Made by a program: the position numbers and the translations under genes | From: Amaranthus tricolor | Taxonomy: Eukaryota; Streptophyta; Magnoliopsida; Caryophyllales; Amaranthaceae | Direction of reading: 5' to 3' | Assembly (NCBI RefSeq): GCF_026212465.1 | Contig: NC_080057.1 | Location: 8,481,398 to 8,545,397 of the forward strand | Length of the DNA: 64,000 bases | Notes under the pieces: model-generated | What the model was told of the DNA's origin: nothing | The model's input: the letters and a program-made list of their open reading frames with translations, nothing else | Databases searched by the model: none | Part shown: piece after piece, positions 52,301-64,000 of the stretch | Layout: every line of letters starts with the position of its first letter | Numbering within the stretch: the first letter of the stretch is position 1

Positions 52301-55300
52301 CTTCATCGTTCAATCTTCATTGACCATTTATCCTTGTTCATTCTTCATCGTTCATTCGTCATTGATCATTGATCCTTGTTCATTCTTCATCGTTCATTCT
52401 TCATTGACCATTTATCATTGTTCATTCTTCATCGTTCATTCTTCATTGATCATTGACCCTTGTTCATTCTTCATCGTTCATTCTTCATTGATCATTGATC
52501 CTTGTTCATTCTTCATCGTTCATTCTTCATTGATCATTGATCCTTGTTCATTCTTTATTGACTATTGATCCTTGTTCATTCTTCATTGTTCATTCTTCAT
52601 TGATCATTGATCCTTGTTCATTCTTCATCGTTCATTCTTCATTGATCATTGATCCTTGTTCATTCTTCATCGTTCATTTGTCATTGATCATTGATCCTTG
52701 TTCATTCTTCATCGTTCATTCTTCATTGATCATTGATCCTTGTTCATTCTTCATCGTTCATTCTTCATTGATCATTGATCCTTGTTCATTCTTCATCGTT
52801 CATTCTTCATTGATCATTGATTCTTGTTTATTCTTCATCGTTCATTCTTCATTGATCATGTTCCTTGTTCATTCTTCATCGTTCATTCGTCATTGACCAT
52901 TAATCCTTGTTCATTCTTCATCGTTCATTCTTCATTGATCATTGATCCTTGTTCATTCTTCATCGTTCATTCGTCATTGACCATTAATCCTTGTTCATTC
53001 TTCATCGTTCATTATTAATTGATCATTGATCCTTGTTCATTCTTCATCGTTCATTCGTCATTGACTATTGATCCTTGTTCATTCTTCATCGTTCATACTT
53101 CATTGATCATTGATCCTTGTTCATTCTTCATCGTTCATTCGTCATTGAACATTGATCCTTGTTCATTCTTCATCATTTATTCTTCATTAATCATTGATCC
53201 TTGTTCATTCTACATCGTTCATTCGTCATTGACCATTAATCCTTGTTCATTCTTCATCGTTCATTCTTCATTGATCATTGATCCTTGTTCATTCTTCATC
53301 GTTCATTCTTCATTGAGCATTAATCTTTGTTCATTCTTCATCGTTCATTCTTCATTGATCATTGATCCTTGTTCATTCTTCATCGTTCATTCGTCATTTA
53401 CTAATGATCCTTGTTCATTCTTCATCGTTCATTCTTCATTGATCATTGATCCTTGTTCATTCTTCATCGTTCATTCTTCATTGATCATTGATCCTTGTTC
53501 ATTCTTCATTGACTATTGATCCTTGTTCATTCTTCATTGTTCATTCTTCATTGATCATTGATCCTTGTTCATTCTTCTTCGTTCATTCGACATTTACCAT
53601 TAATCCTTGTTCATTCTTCATCGTTCATTCTTCATTGATCATTGATCCTTGTTCATTCTTCATCGTTCATTCGTCATTTACTAATGATCCTTGTTCATTC
53701 TTCATCGTTCATTCTTCATTGATCATTGATCCTTGTTCATTCTTCATCCTTCATTCGTCATTTACTATTGATCCTTGTTCATTCTTCATTGATCATTGAT
53801 CCTTGTTCATTCTTCTTCGTTCATTCTTCATTGATCATTGATCCTTGTTCATTCCTCATCGTTCATTCTTCATTGATCATTGATCCTTGTTCATTCTTCA
53901 TCGTTCATTCGTCATTGATCCTTGTTCATTCTTCATCGTCCATTCGTCATTGAGCATTGATCCTTGTTCATTCTTCATCGTTCATTCTTCATTGATCATT
54001 GATCCTTGTTCATTCTTCATCTTCATTCGTCATTGACCATTAATCCTTGTTTATTCTTCATCGTTCATTCTTCATTGATCATTGATCCTTGTTCATTCTT
54101 CATCGTTCATTCGTCATTTACTATTGATCCTTGTTCATTCTTCATCGTTCATTCTTCATTGATCATTGATCCTTGTTCATTCTTCATCGTTCATTCTTCA
54201 TTGATCATTGATCCTTGTTCATTCTTCATCGTTCATTCGTCATTGACCATTAATCCTTGTTTATTCTTCATCGTTCATTCTTCATTGATAATTCCTTGTT
54301 CATTCTTCATCGTTCATTCGACATTAACCATTAATCCTTGTTCATTCTTCATCGTTCATTCTTCATTGATCATTGATCCTTGTTCATTCTTCATCGTTCA
54401 TTCGTCATTTACTATTGATCCTTGTTCATTCTTCATCGTTCATTCTTCATTGATCATTGATCCTTGTTCATTCTTCATTGTTCATTCTTCATTGATCATT
54501 GATCCTTGTTCATTCTTCATTGACTATTGATCCTTGTTCATTCTTCATTGTTCATTCTTCATTGATCATTGATCCTTGTTCATTCTCCTTCGTTCATTCT
54601 TCATTGATCATGGATCCTTGTTCATTCCTCATCGTTCATTCTTCATTGATCATTGATCCTTGTTCATTCTTCATCGTTCATTCGTCATTGACCATTGATC
54701 CTTGTTCATTCTTCATCGTCCATTCGTCATTGATCATTGATCCTTGTTCATTCTTCATCGTTCATTCTTCATTGATCATTGATTCTTGTTCATTCTTCAT
54801 CGTTCATTTGTCATTGATCATTGATCCTTGTTCATTCTTCATCATTTATTCTTCATTGATCATTGATCCTTGTTCATTCTACATCGTTCATTCGTCATTG
54901 ACCATTAATCCTTGTTCATTCTTCATCGCTCATTCTTCATTGATCATTGATCCTTGTTCATTCTTCATCGTTCATTCTTCATTGAGCATTAATCTTTGTT
55001 CATTCTTCATCGTTCATTCTTCATTGATCATTGATCCTTGTTCATTCTTCATCGTTCATTCTTCATTGATCATTGATCCTTGTTCATTCTTCATCGTTCA
55101 TTCTTCATTGATCATTGATCCTTGTTCATTCTTCATCGTTCATACTTCATTGATCATTGATCCTTGTTCATTCTTCATCGTTCATTCGTCATTGACCATT
55201 AATCCTTGTTCATTCTTCATCGTTCATTCTTCATTGATCATTGATCCTTGTTCATTCTTCATCGTTCATTCGTCATTGACCATTGATCCTTGTTCATTTT

Positions 55301-58300
55301 TCATCGTCCATTCGTCATTGATCATTGATCCTTGTTCATTCTTCACCGTTCATTCTTCATTCTTCATTGATCATTGATTCTTGTTCATTCTTCATCGTTC
55401 ATTCGTCATTGAACATTGATCCTTGTTCATTCTTCATCATTTATTCTTCATTAATCATTGATCCTTGTTCATTCTACATCGTTCAATCGTCATTGACCAT
55501 TAATCCTTGTTCATTCTTCATCGTTCATTCTTCATTGATCATTGATCCTTGTTCATTCTTCATCGTTCATTCTTCATTGAGCATTAATCATTGTTCATTC
55601 TTCATCGTTCATTCTTCATTGATCATTGATCCTTGTTCATTCTTCATCGTTCATTCGTCATTTACTAATGATCCTTGTTCATTCTTCATCGTTCATTCTT
55701 CATTGATCATTGATCCTTGTTCATTCTTCATCGTTCATTCTTCATTGATCATTGATCCTTGTTCATTCTTCATTGACTATTGATCCTTGTTCATTCTTCA
55801 TTGTTCATTCTTCATTGATCATTGATCCTTGTTCATTCTTCTTCGTTCATTCGACATTTACCATTAATCCTTGTTCATTCTTCATCGTTCATTCTTCATT
55901 GATCATTGATCCTTATTCATTCTTCATCGTTCATTCGTCATTTACTAATGATCCTTGCTCATTCTTCATCGTTCATTCTTCATTGATCATTGATCCTTGT
56001 TCATTCTTCATCGTTCATTCGTCATTTACTATTGATCCTTGTTCATTCTTCATTGATCATTGATCCTTGTTCATTCTTCTTCGTTCATTCTTCATTGATC
56101 ATTGATCCTTGTTCATTCCTCATCGTTCATTCTTCATTGACCATTGATCCTTGTTCATTCTTCATCGTTCATTCGTCATTGATCCTTGTTCATTCTTCAT
56201 CGTCCATTCGTCATTGAGCATTGATCCTTGTTCATTCTTCATCGTTCATTCTTCATTGATCATTGATCCTTGTTCATTCTTCATCTTCATTCGTCATTGA
56301 CCATTAATCCTTGTTTATTCTTCATCGTTCATTCTTCATTGATCATTGATCCTTGTTCATTCTTAATCGTTCATTCGTCATTTACTATTGATCCTTGTTC
56401 ATTCTTCATCGTTCATTCTTCATTGATCATTGATCCTTGTTCATTCTTCATCGTTCATTCTTCATTGATCATTGATCCTTGTTCATTCTTCATCGTTCAT
56501 TCGTCATTGACCATTAATCCTTGTTTATTCTTCATCGTTCATTCTTCATTGATCATTGATCCTTGTTCATTCTTCATCGTTCATTCGACATTAACCATTA
56601 ATCCTTGTTCATTCTTCATCGTTCATTCTTCATTGATCATTGATCCTTGTTCATTCTTCATCGTTCATTCGTCATTTACTATTGATCCTTGTTCATTCTT
56701 CATCGTTCATTCTTCATTGATCATTGATCCTTGTTCATTCTTCATTGTTCATTCTTCATTGATCATTGATCCTTGTTCATTCTTCATTGACTATTGATCC
56801 TTGTTCATTCTTCATTGTTCATTCTTCATTGATCATTGATCCTTGTTCATTCTCCTTCGTTCATTCTTCTTTGATCATGGATCCTTGTTCATTCCTCATC
56901 GTTCATTCTTCATTGATCATTGATCCTTGTTCATTCTTCATCGTTCATTCGTCATTGACCATTGATCCTTGTTCATTCTTCATCGTCCATTCGTCATTGA
57001 TCATCGATCCTTGTTCATTCTTCATCGTTCATTCTTCATTGATCATTGATTCTTGTTCATTCTTCATCGTTCATTTGTCATTGATCATTGATCCTTGTTC
57101 ATTCTTCATCATTTATTCTTCATTGATCATTGATCCTTGTTCATTCTTCATCGCTCATTCTTCATTGATCATTGATCCTTGTTCATTCTTCATCGTTCAT
57201 TCTTCATTGAGCATTAATCTTTGTTCATTCTTCATCGTTCATTCTTCATTGATCATTGATCCTTGTTCATTCTTCATCGTTCATTCTTCATTGATCATTG
57301 ATCCTTGTTCATTCTTCATCGTTCATTCTTCATTGATCATTGATCCTTGTTCATTCTTCATCGTTCATACTTCATTGATCATTGATCCTTGTTCATTCTT
57401 CATCGTTCATTCGTCATTGACCATTAATCCTTGTTCATTCTTCATCGTTCATTCTTCATTGATCATTGATCCTTGTTTATTCTTCATCGTTCATTCTTCA
57501 TTGATCATTAATCCTTGTTCATTCTTCATCGTTCATTCTTCATTGATCATTGACCCTTGTTCATTCTTCATCGTTCATTATTCATTGATCATTGATCCTT
57601 GTTCATTCTTCATCGTTCATTCTTCATTGATCATTGATCCTTGTTCATTCTTCATCGTTCATTCGTCATTGACCATTAATCCTTGTTTATTCTTCATCGT
57701 TCATTCTTCATTGATCATTGATCCTTGTTCATTCTTCATCGTTCATTCGTCATTTACTATTGATCCTTGTTCATTCTTCATTGATCATTGATCCTTGTTC
57801 ATTCTTCATCGTTCATTCTTCATTGATCATTGATCCTTGTTCATTCTTCATCAATCATTCTTCATTGAGCATTAATCTTTGTTCATTCTTCATCGTTCAT
57901 TCTTCATTGATCATTGATCCTTGTTCATTCTTCATCGTTCATTCTTCATTCATCATTGATCCTTGTTCATTCTTCATCGTTCATTCTTCATTGATCATTG
58001 ATCCTTGTTTATTCTTCATCGTTCATCCTTCATTGACTATTGATCCTTGTTCATTTTTCATCGTTCATTCTTCATTGATCATTGATCCTTGTTCATTCTT
58101 TATCGTTCATTCTTCATTGATCATTGGTCCTTGTTCATTCTTCATCGTTCATTCGTCATTGACCATTAATCCTTGTTCATTCTTCATCGTTCATTCTTCA
58201 TTGATCATTGATAATTGTTCATTCTTCATCGTTCATTCTTCATTGATCATTAATCCTTGTTCATTCTTCATCGTTCATTCTTCATTGATCATTGACCCTT

Positions 58301-61300
58301 GTTCATTCTTCATCGTTCATTCTTCATTGATCATTGATCCTTGTTCATTCTTCATCGTTCATTCGTCATTGATCATTGATCCTTGTTTATTCTTCATCGT
58401 TCATTCTTCATTGACCATTTATCCTTGTTCATTCTTCATCGTTCATTCGTCATTGATCATTGATCCTTGTTCATTCTTCATCGTACATTCTTCATTGACC
58501 ATTTATCATTGTTCATTCTTCATCGTTCATTCTTCATTGATCATTGATCCTTGTTCATTCTTCATCGTTCATTCGTCATTGACCATTAATCCTTGTTTAT
58601 TCTTCATCGTTCATTCTTCATTGATCATTGATCCTTGTTCAATCTTCATCGTTCATTTGTCATTGATCATTGATCATTGATCCTTGTTCATTCTTCATCG
58701 TTCATTGATCCTTGTTCATTCTTCATCGTTCATTCTTCATTGATCATTGATCCTTGTTCATTCTTCATCGTTCATTCTTCATTGATCATTAATCCTTGTT
58801 CATTCTTCGTCGTTCATTCTTCATTGATCATTGACCCTTGATCATTCTTCATCGTTCATTCTTCATTGATCATTGATCCTTGTTCATTCTTCATCGTTCA
58901 TTCATCATTGACCATTAATCCTTGTTTATTCTTCATCGTTGATTCTTCATTGATCATTGATCCTTGTTCATTCTTCATCGTTCATTTGTCATTGATCATT
59001 AATCCTTGTTCATTCTTCATCGTTCATTCTTCATTGATCATTGATCCTTGTTTATTCTTCATCGTTCATTCTTCATTGATCATTGATCCTTGTTCATTCT
59101 TCATCGTTCATTCTTCATTGATCATTAATCCAGGTTCATTCTTCATCGTTCATTCTTCATTGATCATTGACCCTTGTTCATTCTTCATCGTTCATTCTTC
59201 ATTGATCATTGATCCTTGTTCATTCTTCATCGTTCATTCGTCATTGACCATTGATCCTTGTTCATTCTTCATCGTTCATTCTTCATTGACCATTGATCCT
59301 TGTTCATTCTTCATCGTTCATTTGTCATTGATCATTGATCCTTGTTCATTCTTCATCGTTCATTCTTCATTGATCATTGATCCTTGTTCATTCTTCATCG
59401 TCCATTCGTCATTGATCATTGATCCTTGTTCATTCTTCATCGTTCATTCTTCATTGATCATTGATTCTTGTTCATTCTTCATCGTTCATTTGTCATTGAT
59501 CATTGATCCTTGTTCATTCTTCATCATTTATTCTTCATTGATCATTGATCCTTGTTCATTCTACATCGTTCATTCGTCATTGACCATTAATCCTTGTTCA
59601 TTCTTCATCGTTCATTCTTCATTGATCATTGATCCTTGTTCATTCTTCATCGTTCATTCTTCATTGAGCATTAATCTTTGTTCATTCTTCATCGTTCATT
59701 CTTCATTGATCATTGATCCTTGTTCATTCTTCATCGTTCATTCTTCATTGATCATTGATCCTTGTTCATTCTTCATCGTTCATTCTTCATTGATCATTGA
59801 TCCTTGTTCATTCTTCATCGTTCATACTTCATTGATCATTGATCCTTGTTCATTCTTCATCGTTCATTCGTCATTGACCATTAATCCTTGTTCATTCTTC
59901 ATCTTTCATTCTTCATTGATCATTGATCCTTGTTTATTCTTCATCGTTCATTTTTCATTGATCATTAATCCTTGTTCATTCTTCATCGTTCATTCTTCAT
60001 TGATCATTGATCCTTGTTCATTCTTCATCGTTCGTTCTTCATTGATCATTGATCCTTGTTCATTCTTCATCGTTCATTCGTCATTGACCATTAATCCTTG
60101 TTTATTCTTCATCGTTCATTGTTCATTGATCATTGATCCTTGTTCATTCTTCATCGTTCATTCGTCATTTACTATTGATCCTTGTTCATTCTTCATTGAT
60201 CATTGATCCTTGTTCATTCTTCATCGTTCATTCTTCATTGATCATTGATCCTTGTTCATTCTTCATCAATCATTCTTCATTGAGCATTAATCTTTGTTCA
60301 TTCTTCATCGTTCATTCTTCATTGATCATTGATCCTTGTTCATTCTTCATCGTTCATTCTTCATTCATCATTGATCCTTGTTCATTCTTCATTGTTCATT
60401 CTTCATTGATCATTGATCCTTTTTTATTCTTCATCGTTCATCCTTCATTGACTATTGATCCTTGTTCATTCTTCATCGTTCATTCTTCATTGATCATTGA
60501 TCATTGATCCTTGTTCATTCTTCATCGTTCATTGGTCCTTGTTCATTCTTCATCGTTCATTCGTCATTGACCATTAATCCTTGTTCATTCTTCATCGTTC
60601 ATTCTTCATTGATCATTGATAATTGTTCATTCTTCATCGTTCATTCTTCATTGATCATTAATCCTTGTTCATTCTTCATCGTTCATTCTTCATTGATCAT
60701 TGACCCTTGTTCATTCTTCATCGTTCATTCTTCATTGATCATTGATCCTTGTTCATTCTTCATCGTTCATTCGTCATTGATCATTGATCCTTGTTTATTC
60801 TTCATCGTTCAATCTTCATTGACCATTTATCCTTGTTCATTCTTCATCGTTCATTCGTCATTGATCATTGATCCTTGTTCATTCTTCATCGTTCATTCTT
60901 CATTGACCATTTATCATTGTTCATTCTTCATCGTTCATTCTTCATTGATCATTGACCCTTGTTCATTCTTCATCGTTCATTCTTCATTGATCATTGATCC
61001 TTGTTCATTCTTCATCGTTCATTCTTCATTGATCATTGATCCTTGTTCATTCTTTATTGACTATTGATCCTTGTTCATTCTTCATTGTTCATTCTTCATT
61101 GATCATTGATCCTTGTTCATTCTTCATCGTTCATTCTTCATTGATCATTGATCCTTGTTCATTCTTCATCGTTCATTTGTCATTGATCATTGATCCTTGT
61201 TCATTCTTCATCGTTCATTCTTCATTGATCATTGATCCTTGTTCATTCTTCATCGTTCATTCTTCATTGATCATTGATCCTTGTTCATTCTTCATCGTTC

Positions 61301-61640
61301 ATTCTTCATTGATCATTGATTCTTGTTTATTCTTCATCGTTCATTCTTCATTGATCATGTTCCTTGTTCATTCTTCATCGTTCATTCGTCATTGACCATT
61401 AATCCTTGTTCATTCTTCATCGTTCATTCTTCATTGATCATTGATCCTTGTTCATTCTTCATCGTTCATTCGTCATTGACCATTAATCCTTGTTCATTCT
61501 TCATCGTTCATTATTAATTGATCATTGATCCTTGTTCATTCTTCATCGTTCATTCGTCATTGACTATTGATCCTTGTTCATTCTTCATCGTTCATACTTC
61601 ATTGATCATTGATCCTTGTTCATTCTTCATCGTTCATTCG
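45120..61640. repeat. Head-to-tail tandem duplication of 8.0-8.5 kb
   Basis: About 45,120-53,140 is repeated as about 53,140-61,640, with the second copy starting where the first ends. The offset is 8,017 bp from 45471 to 47766 and 8,415 bp from 48351 to 52092; a deletion of about 398 bp in the first copy near 47,950 explains the jump. It becomes 8,499 bp from 52537 onward, the extra 84 bp being two monomers. The open-frame products at 49303 and 57718 (320 residues) differ at one residue, and those at 50451 and 58866 (446 residues) also differ at one, so divergence is very low. This is either a very recent duplication or, less likely, an assembly duplication. Confidence 0.88.
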
Positions 61641-62240
61641 TCATTGACCATTATTCCTTGTTCATTCTTCATCGTTCATTCTTCATTGATCATTGATCCT
61701 TGTTTATTCTTCATCGTTCATTCTTCATTGATCATTAATCCTTGTTCATTCTTCATCGTTCATTCTTCATTGATCATTGACCATTGTTCATTCTTCATCG
61801 TTCATTCTTCATTGATCATTGATCCTTGTTCATTCTTCATCGTTCATTCTTCATTGATCATTGATCCTTGTTCATTCTTCATTGACTATTGATCCTTGTT
61901 CATTCTTCATTGTTCATTCTTCATTGATCATTGATCCTTGTTCATTCTTCATCGTTCATTCTTCATTGATCATTGATCCTTGTTCATTCTTCATCGTTCA
62001 TTTGTCATTGATCATTGATCCTTGTTCATTCTTCATCGTTCATTCTACATTGATCATTGATCCTTGTTCATTCTTCATCGTTCATTCTTCATTGATCATT
62101 GATCCTTGTTCATTCTTCATCGTTCATTCTTCATTGATCATTGATTCTTGTTTATTCTTCATCGTTCATTCTTCATTGATCATGTTCCTTGTTCATTCTT
62201 CATCGTTCATTCGTCATTGACCATTAATCCTTGTTCATTC
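61036..62240. repeat. Local 825-bp tandem repeat
   Basis: The variant order starting at 61036 (a 28-bp monomer, then the 1-bp-deleted CATGTTCCTTG near 61356) restarts at 61861 with the same succession; the CATGTTCCTTG marker recurs near 62181. Both steps are 825 bp. An older copy of the same module lies at 52537-52896. Confidence 0.8.
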
Positions 62241-64000
62241 TTCATCGTTCATTCTTCATTGATCATTGATCCTTGTTCATTCTTCATCGTTCATTCGTCA
62301 TTGACCATTAATCCTTGTTCATTCTTCATCGTTCATTCGTCATTGACTATTGATCCTTGTTCATTCTTCATCGTTCATACTTCATTGATCATTGATCCTT
62401 GTTCATTCTTCATTGTTCATTCGTCATTGACCATTATTCCTTGTTCATTCTTCATCGTTCATTCTTCATTGATCATTGATCCTTGTTTATTCTTCATCGT
62501 TCATTCTTCATTGATCATTAATCCTTGTTCATTCTTGATCGTTCATTCTTCATTGATCATTGACCCTTGTTCATTCTTCATCGTTCATTCTTCATTGATC
62601 ATTGATCCTTGTTCATTCTTCATCGTTCATTCTTCATTGATCATTGATCCTTGTTCATTCTTCATCGTTCATTCGTCATTGACCATTAATCCTTGTTTAT
62701 TCTTCATCGTTCATTCTTCATTGATCATTGATCCTTGTTCATTCTTCATCGTTCATTCGTCATTTACTATTGATCCTTGTTCATTCTTCATTGATCTCTG
62801 ATCCTTGTTCATTCTTCATTGACCATTGATCCTTGTTCATTCTTCATCAATCATTCTTCATTGAGCATTAATCTTTGTTCATTCTTCATCGTTCATTCTT
62901 CATTCATCATTGATCCTTGTTCATTCTTCATCGTTCATTCTTCATTGATCATTGATCCTTGTTTATTCTTCATCGTTCATCCTTCATTGACTATTGATCC
63001 TTGTTCATTCTTCATCGTTCATTCTTCATTGATCATTGATCCTTGTTCATTCTTCATCGTTCATTCTTCATTGATCATTGGTCCTTGTTCATTCTTCATC
63101 GTTCATTCGTCATTGACCATTAATCCTTGTTCATTCTTCATCGTTCATTCTTCATTGATCATTGATAATTGTTCATTCTTCATCGTTCATTCTTCATTGA
63201 TCATTAATCCTTGTTCATTCTTCATCGTTCATTCTTCATTGATCATTTACCCTTGTTCATTCTTCATCGTTCATTCTTCATTGATCATTGATCCTTGTTC
63301 ATTCTTCATCGTTCATTCGTCATTGATCATTGATCCTTGTTTATTCTTCATCGTTCATTCTTCATTGACCATTTATCCTTGTTCATTCTTCATCGTTCAT
63401 TCGTCATTGATCATTGATCCTTGTTCATTCTTCATCGTTCATTCTTCATTGACCATTTATCATTGTTCATTCTTCATCGTTCATTCTTCATTGATCATTG
63501 ATCCTTGTTCATTCTTCATCGTTCATTCGTCATTGACCATTAATCCTTGTTTATTCTTCATCGTTCATTCTTCATTGATCATTGATCCTTGTTCAATCTT
63601 CATCGTTCATTTGTCATTGATCATTGATCCTTGTTCATTCTTCATCGTTCATTCTTCATTGATCATTGATCCTTGTTCATTCTTCATCGTTCATTCTTCA
63701 TTGATCATTGATCCTTGTTCATTCTTCATCGTTCATTCTTCATTGATCATTAATCCTTGTTCATTCTTCATCGTTCATTCTTCATTGATCATTGACCCTT
63801 GTTCATTCTTCATCGTTCATTCTTCATTGATCATTGATCCTTGTTCATTCTTCATCGTTCATTCGTCATTGACCATTAATCCTTGTTTATTCTTCATCGT
63901 TGATTCTTCATTGATCATTGATCCTTGTTCATTCTTCATCGTTCATTTGTCATTGATCATTAATCCTTGTTCATTCTTCATCGTTCATTCTTCATTGATC

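Larger units (their letters stand above)
37707..64000. repeat. 42-bp satellite array, right arm
   Basis: The same 42-bp satellite continues in the same orientation after the retroelement. Removing the element and one copy of its TGTTC target duplication restores an in-phase monomer, so the two arms were one array before insertion. Right-arm monomers include variants I did not see on the left, for example a monomer with TTCTCCTTCG that reads SFSFVHSS (39050, 40730, 42945, 44890, 46565, 48435, 54590 and 56850). They also share left-arm modules such as the one with CATCATTTATTC followed by CTACATCG. The open + frame is broken more often here, mainly by 28-bp and 49-bp monomers and a recurrent 1-bp deletion (CATCTTCATTCG near 40168, 42390, 46000, 54018 and 56282). 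The array runs off the right edge. Confidence 0.98.

Noticed and set aside
1..64000. CRISPR array (regular short repeats)
   Set aside because: The repeats are contiguous with no unique spacers, and the plant-type retroelement excludes a prokaryotic locus.
37707..64000. Human-type satellite II/III, because CATTC is frequent
   Set aside because: The period is 7 and 42 bp, not 5 bp, and the embedded element has a plant initiator-tRNA-Met primer site.

Overview
The window is almost entirely one satellite DNA array (about 59.2 kb of 64 kb) interrupted by a single complete LTR retrotransposon (32940-37706). I see no conventional host gene, tRNA, rRNA, CRISPR array or bacterial feature. The organism is most likely a flowering plant. 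The retroelement's primer-binding site is the plant initiator-tRNA-Met type, its LTRs carry a plant-style TATAAATA box and G-boxes, and the satellite has plant heterochromatin architecture. I cannot name the species.

Satellite: both arms (1-32939 and 37707-64000) are built from a 42-bp monomer, roughly 1,400 monomer equivalents, all head-to-tail in one orientation. The monomer is itself six diverged copies of a heptamer close to TTCATTS. The + strand is about 50% T and 74% pyrimidine. Because 42 is divisible by 3, one + frame stays open for long stretches and reads as an endless 14-residue repeat (SLIIDPCSFFIVHS). This is best explained as an arithmetic by-product, not a gene. Frame breaks fall mainly at monomers of aberrant length (28, 35, 49 or 56 bp, i.e. 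whole-heptamer changes, plus a few -1, -3 and -19 bp changes) or at point stops.

Higher-order structure: the arms are a nested mosaic of recent duplications. Units of 1,053 bp and 3,044 bp occupy the first 7 kb. A unit of about 8.48 kb relates 5.9-11.6 kb to 14.4-19.8 kb. Units of exactly 41, 39 and 30 monomers occupy 21.7-27.8 kb, and a 1,617-bp unit occupies 28.5-31.4 kb. In the right arm a 5.5-5.9-kb relation (38-49 kb) is overlain by a head-to-tail duplication of 8.0-8.5 kb (about 45.1-53.1 and 53.1-61.6 kb).

Retroelement: it lies on the minus strand and is 4,767 bp long. It has two 1,188-bp LTRs differing at 6 positions, a 5-bp target duplication (TGTTC), a PBS 3 bp from the 5' LTR and a polypurine tract abutting the 3' LTR. 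The internal region is only 2,391 bp and has no gag, protease, integrase or reverse transcriptase. Its one credible gene is a 370-codon ORF of unknown function with an N-terminal helical region and seven 15-residue acidic repeats. It looks like a young, non-autonomous element that depended on enzymes supplied in trans.
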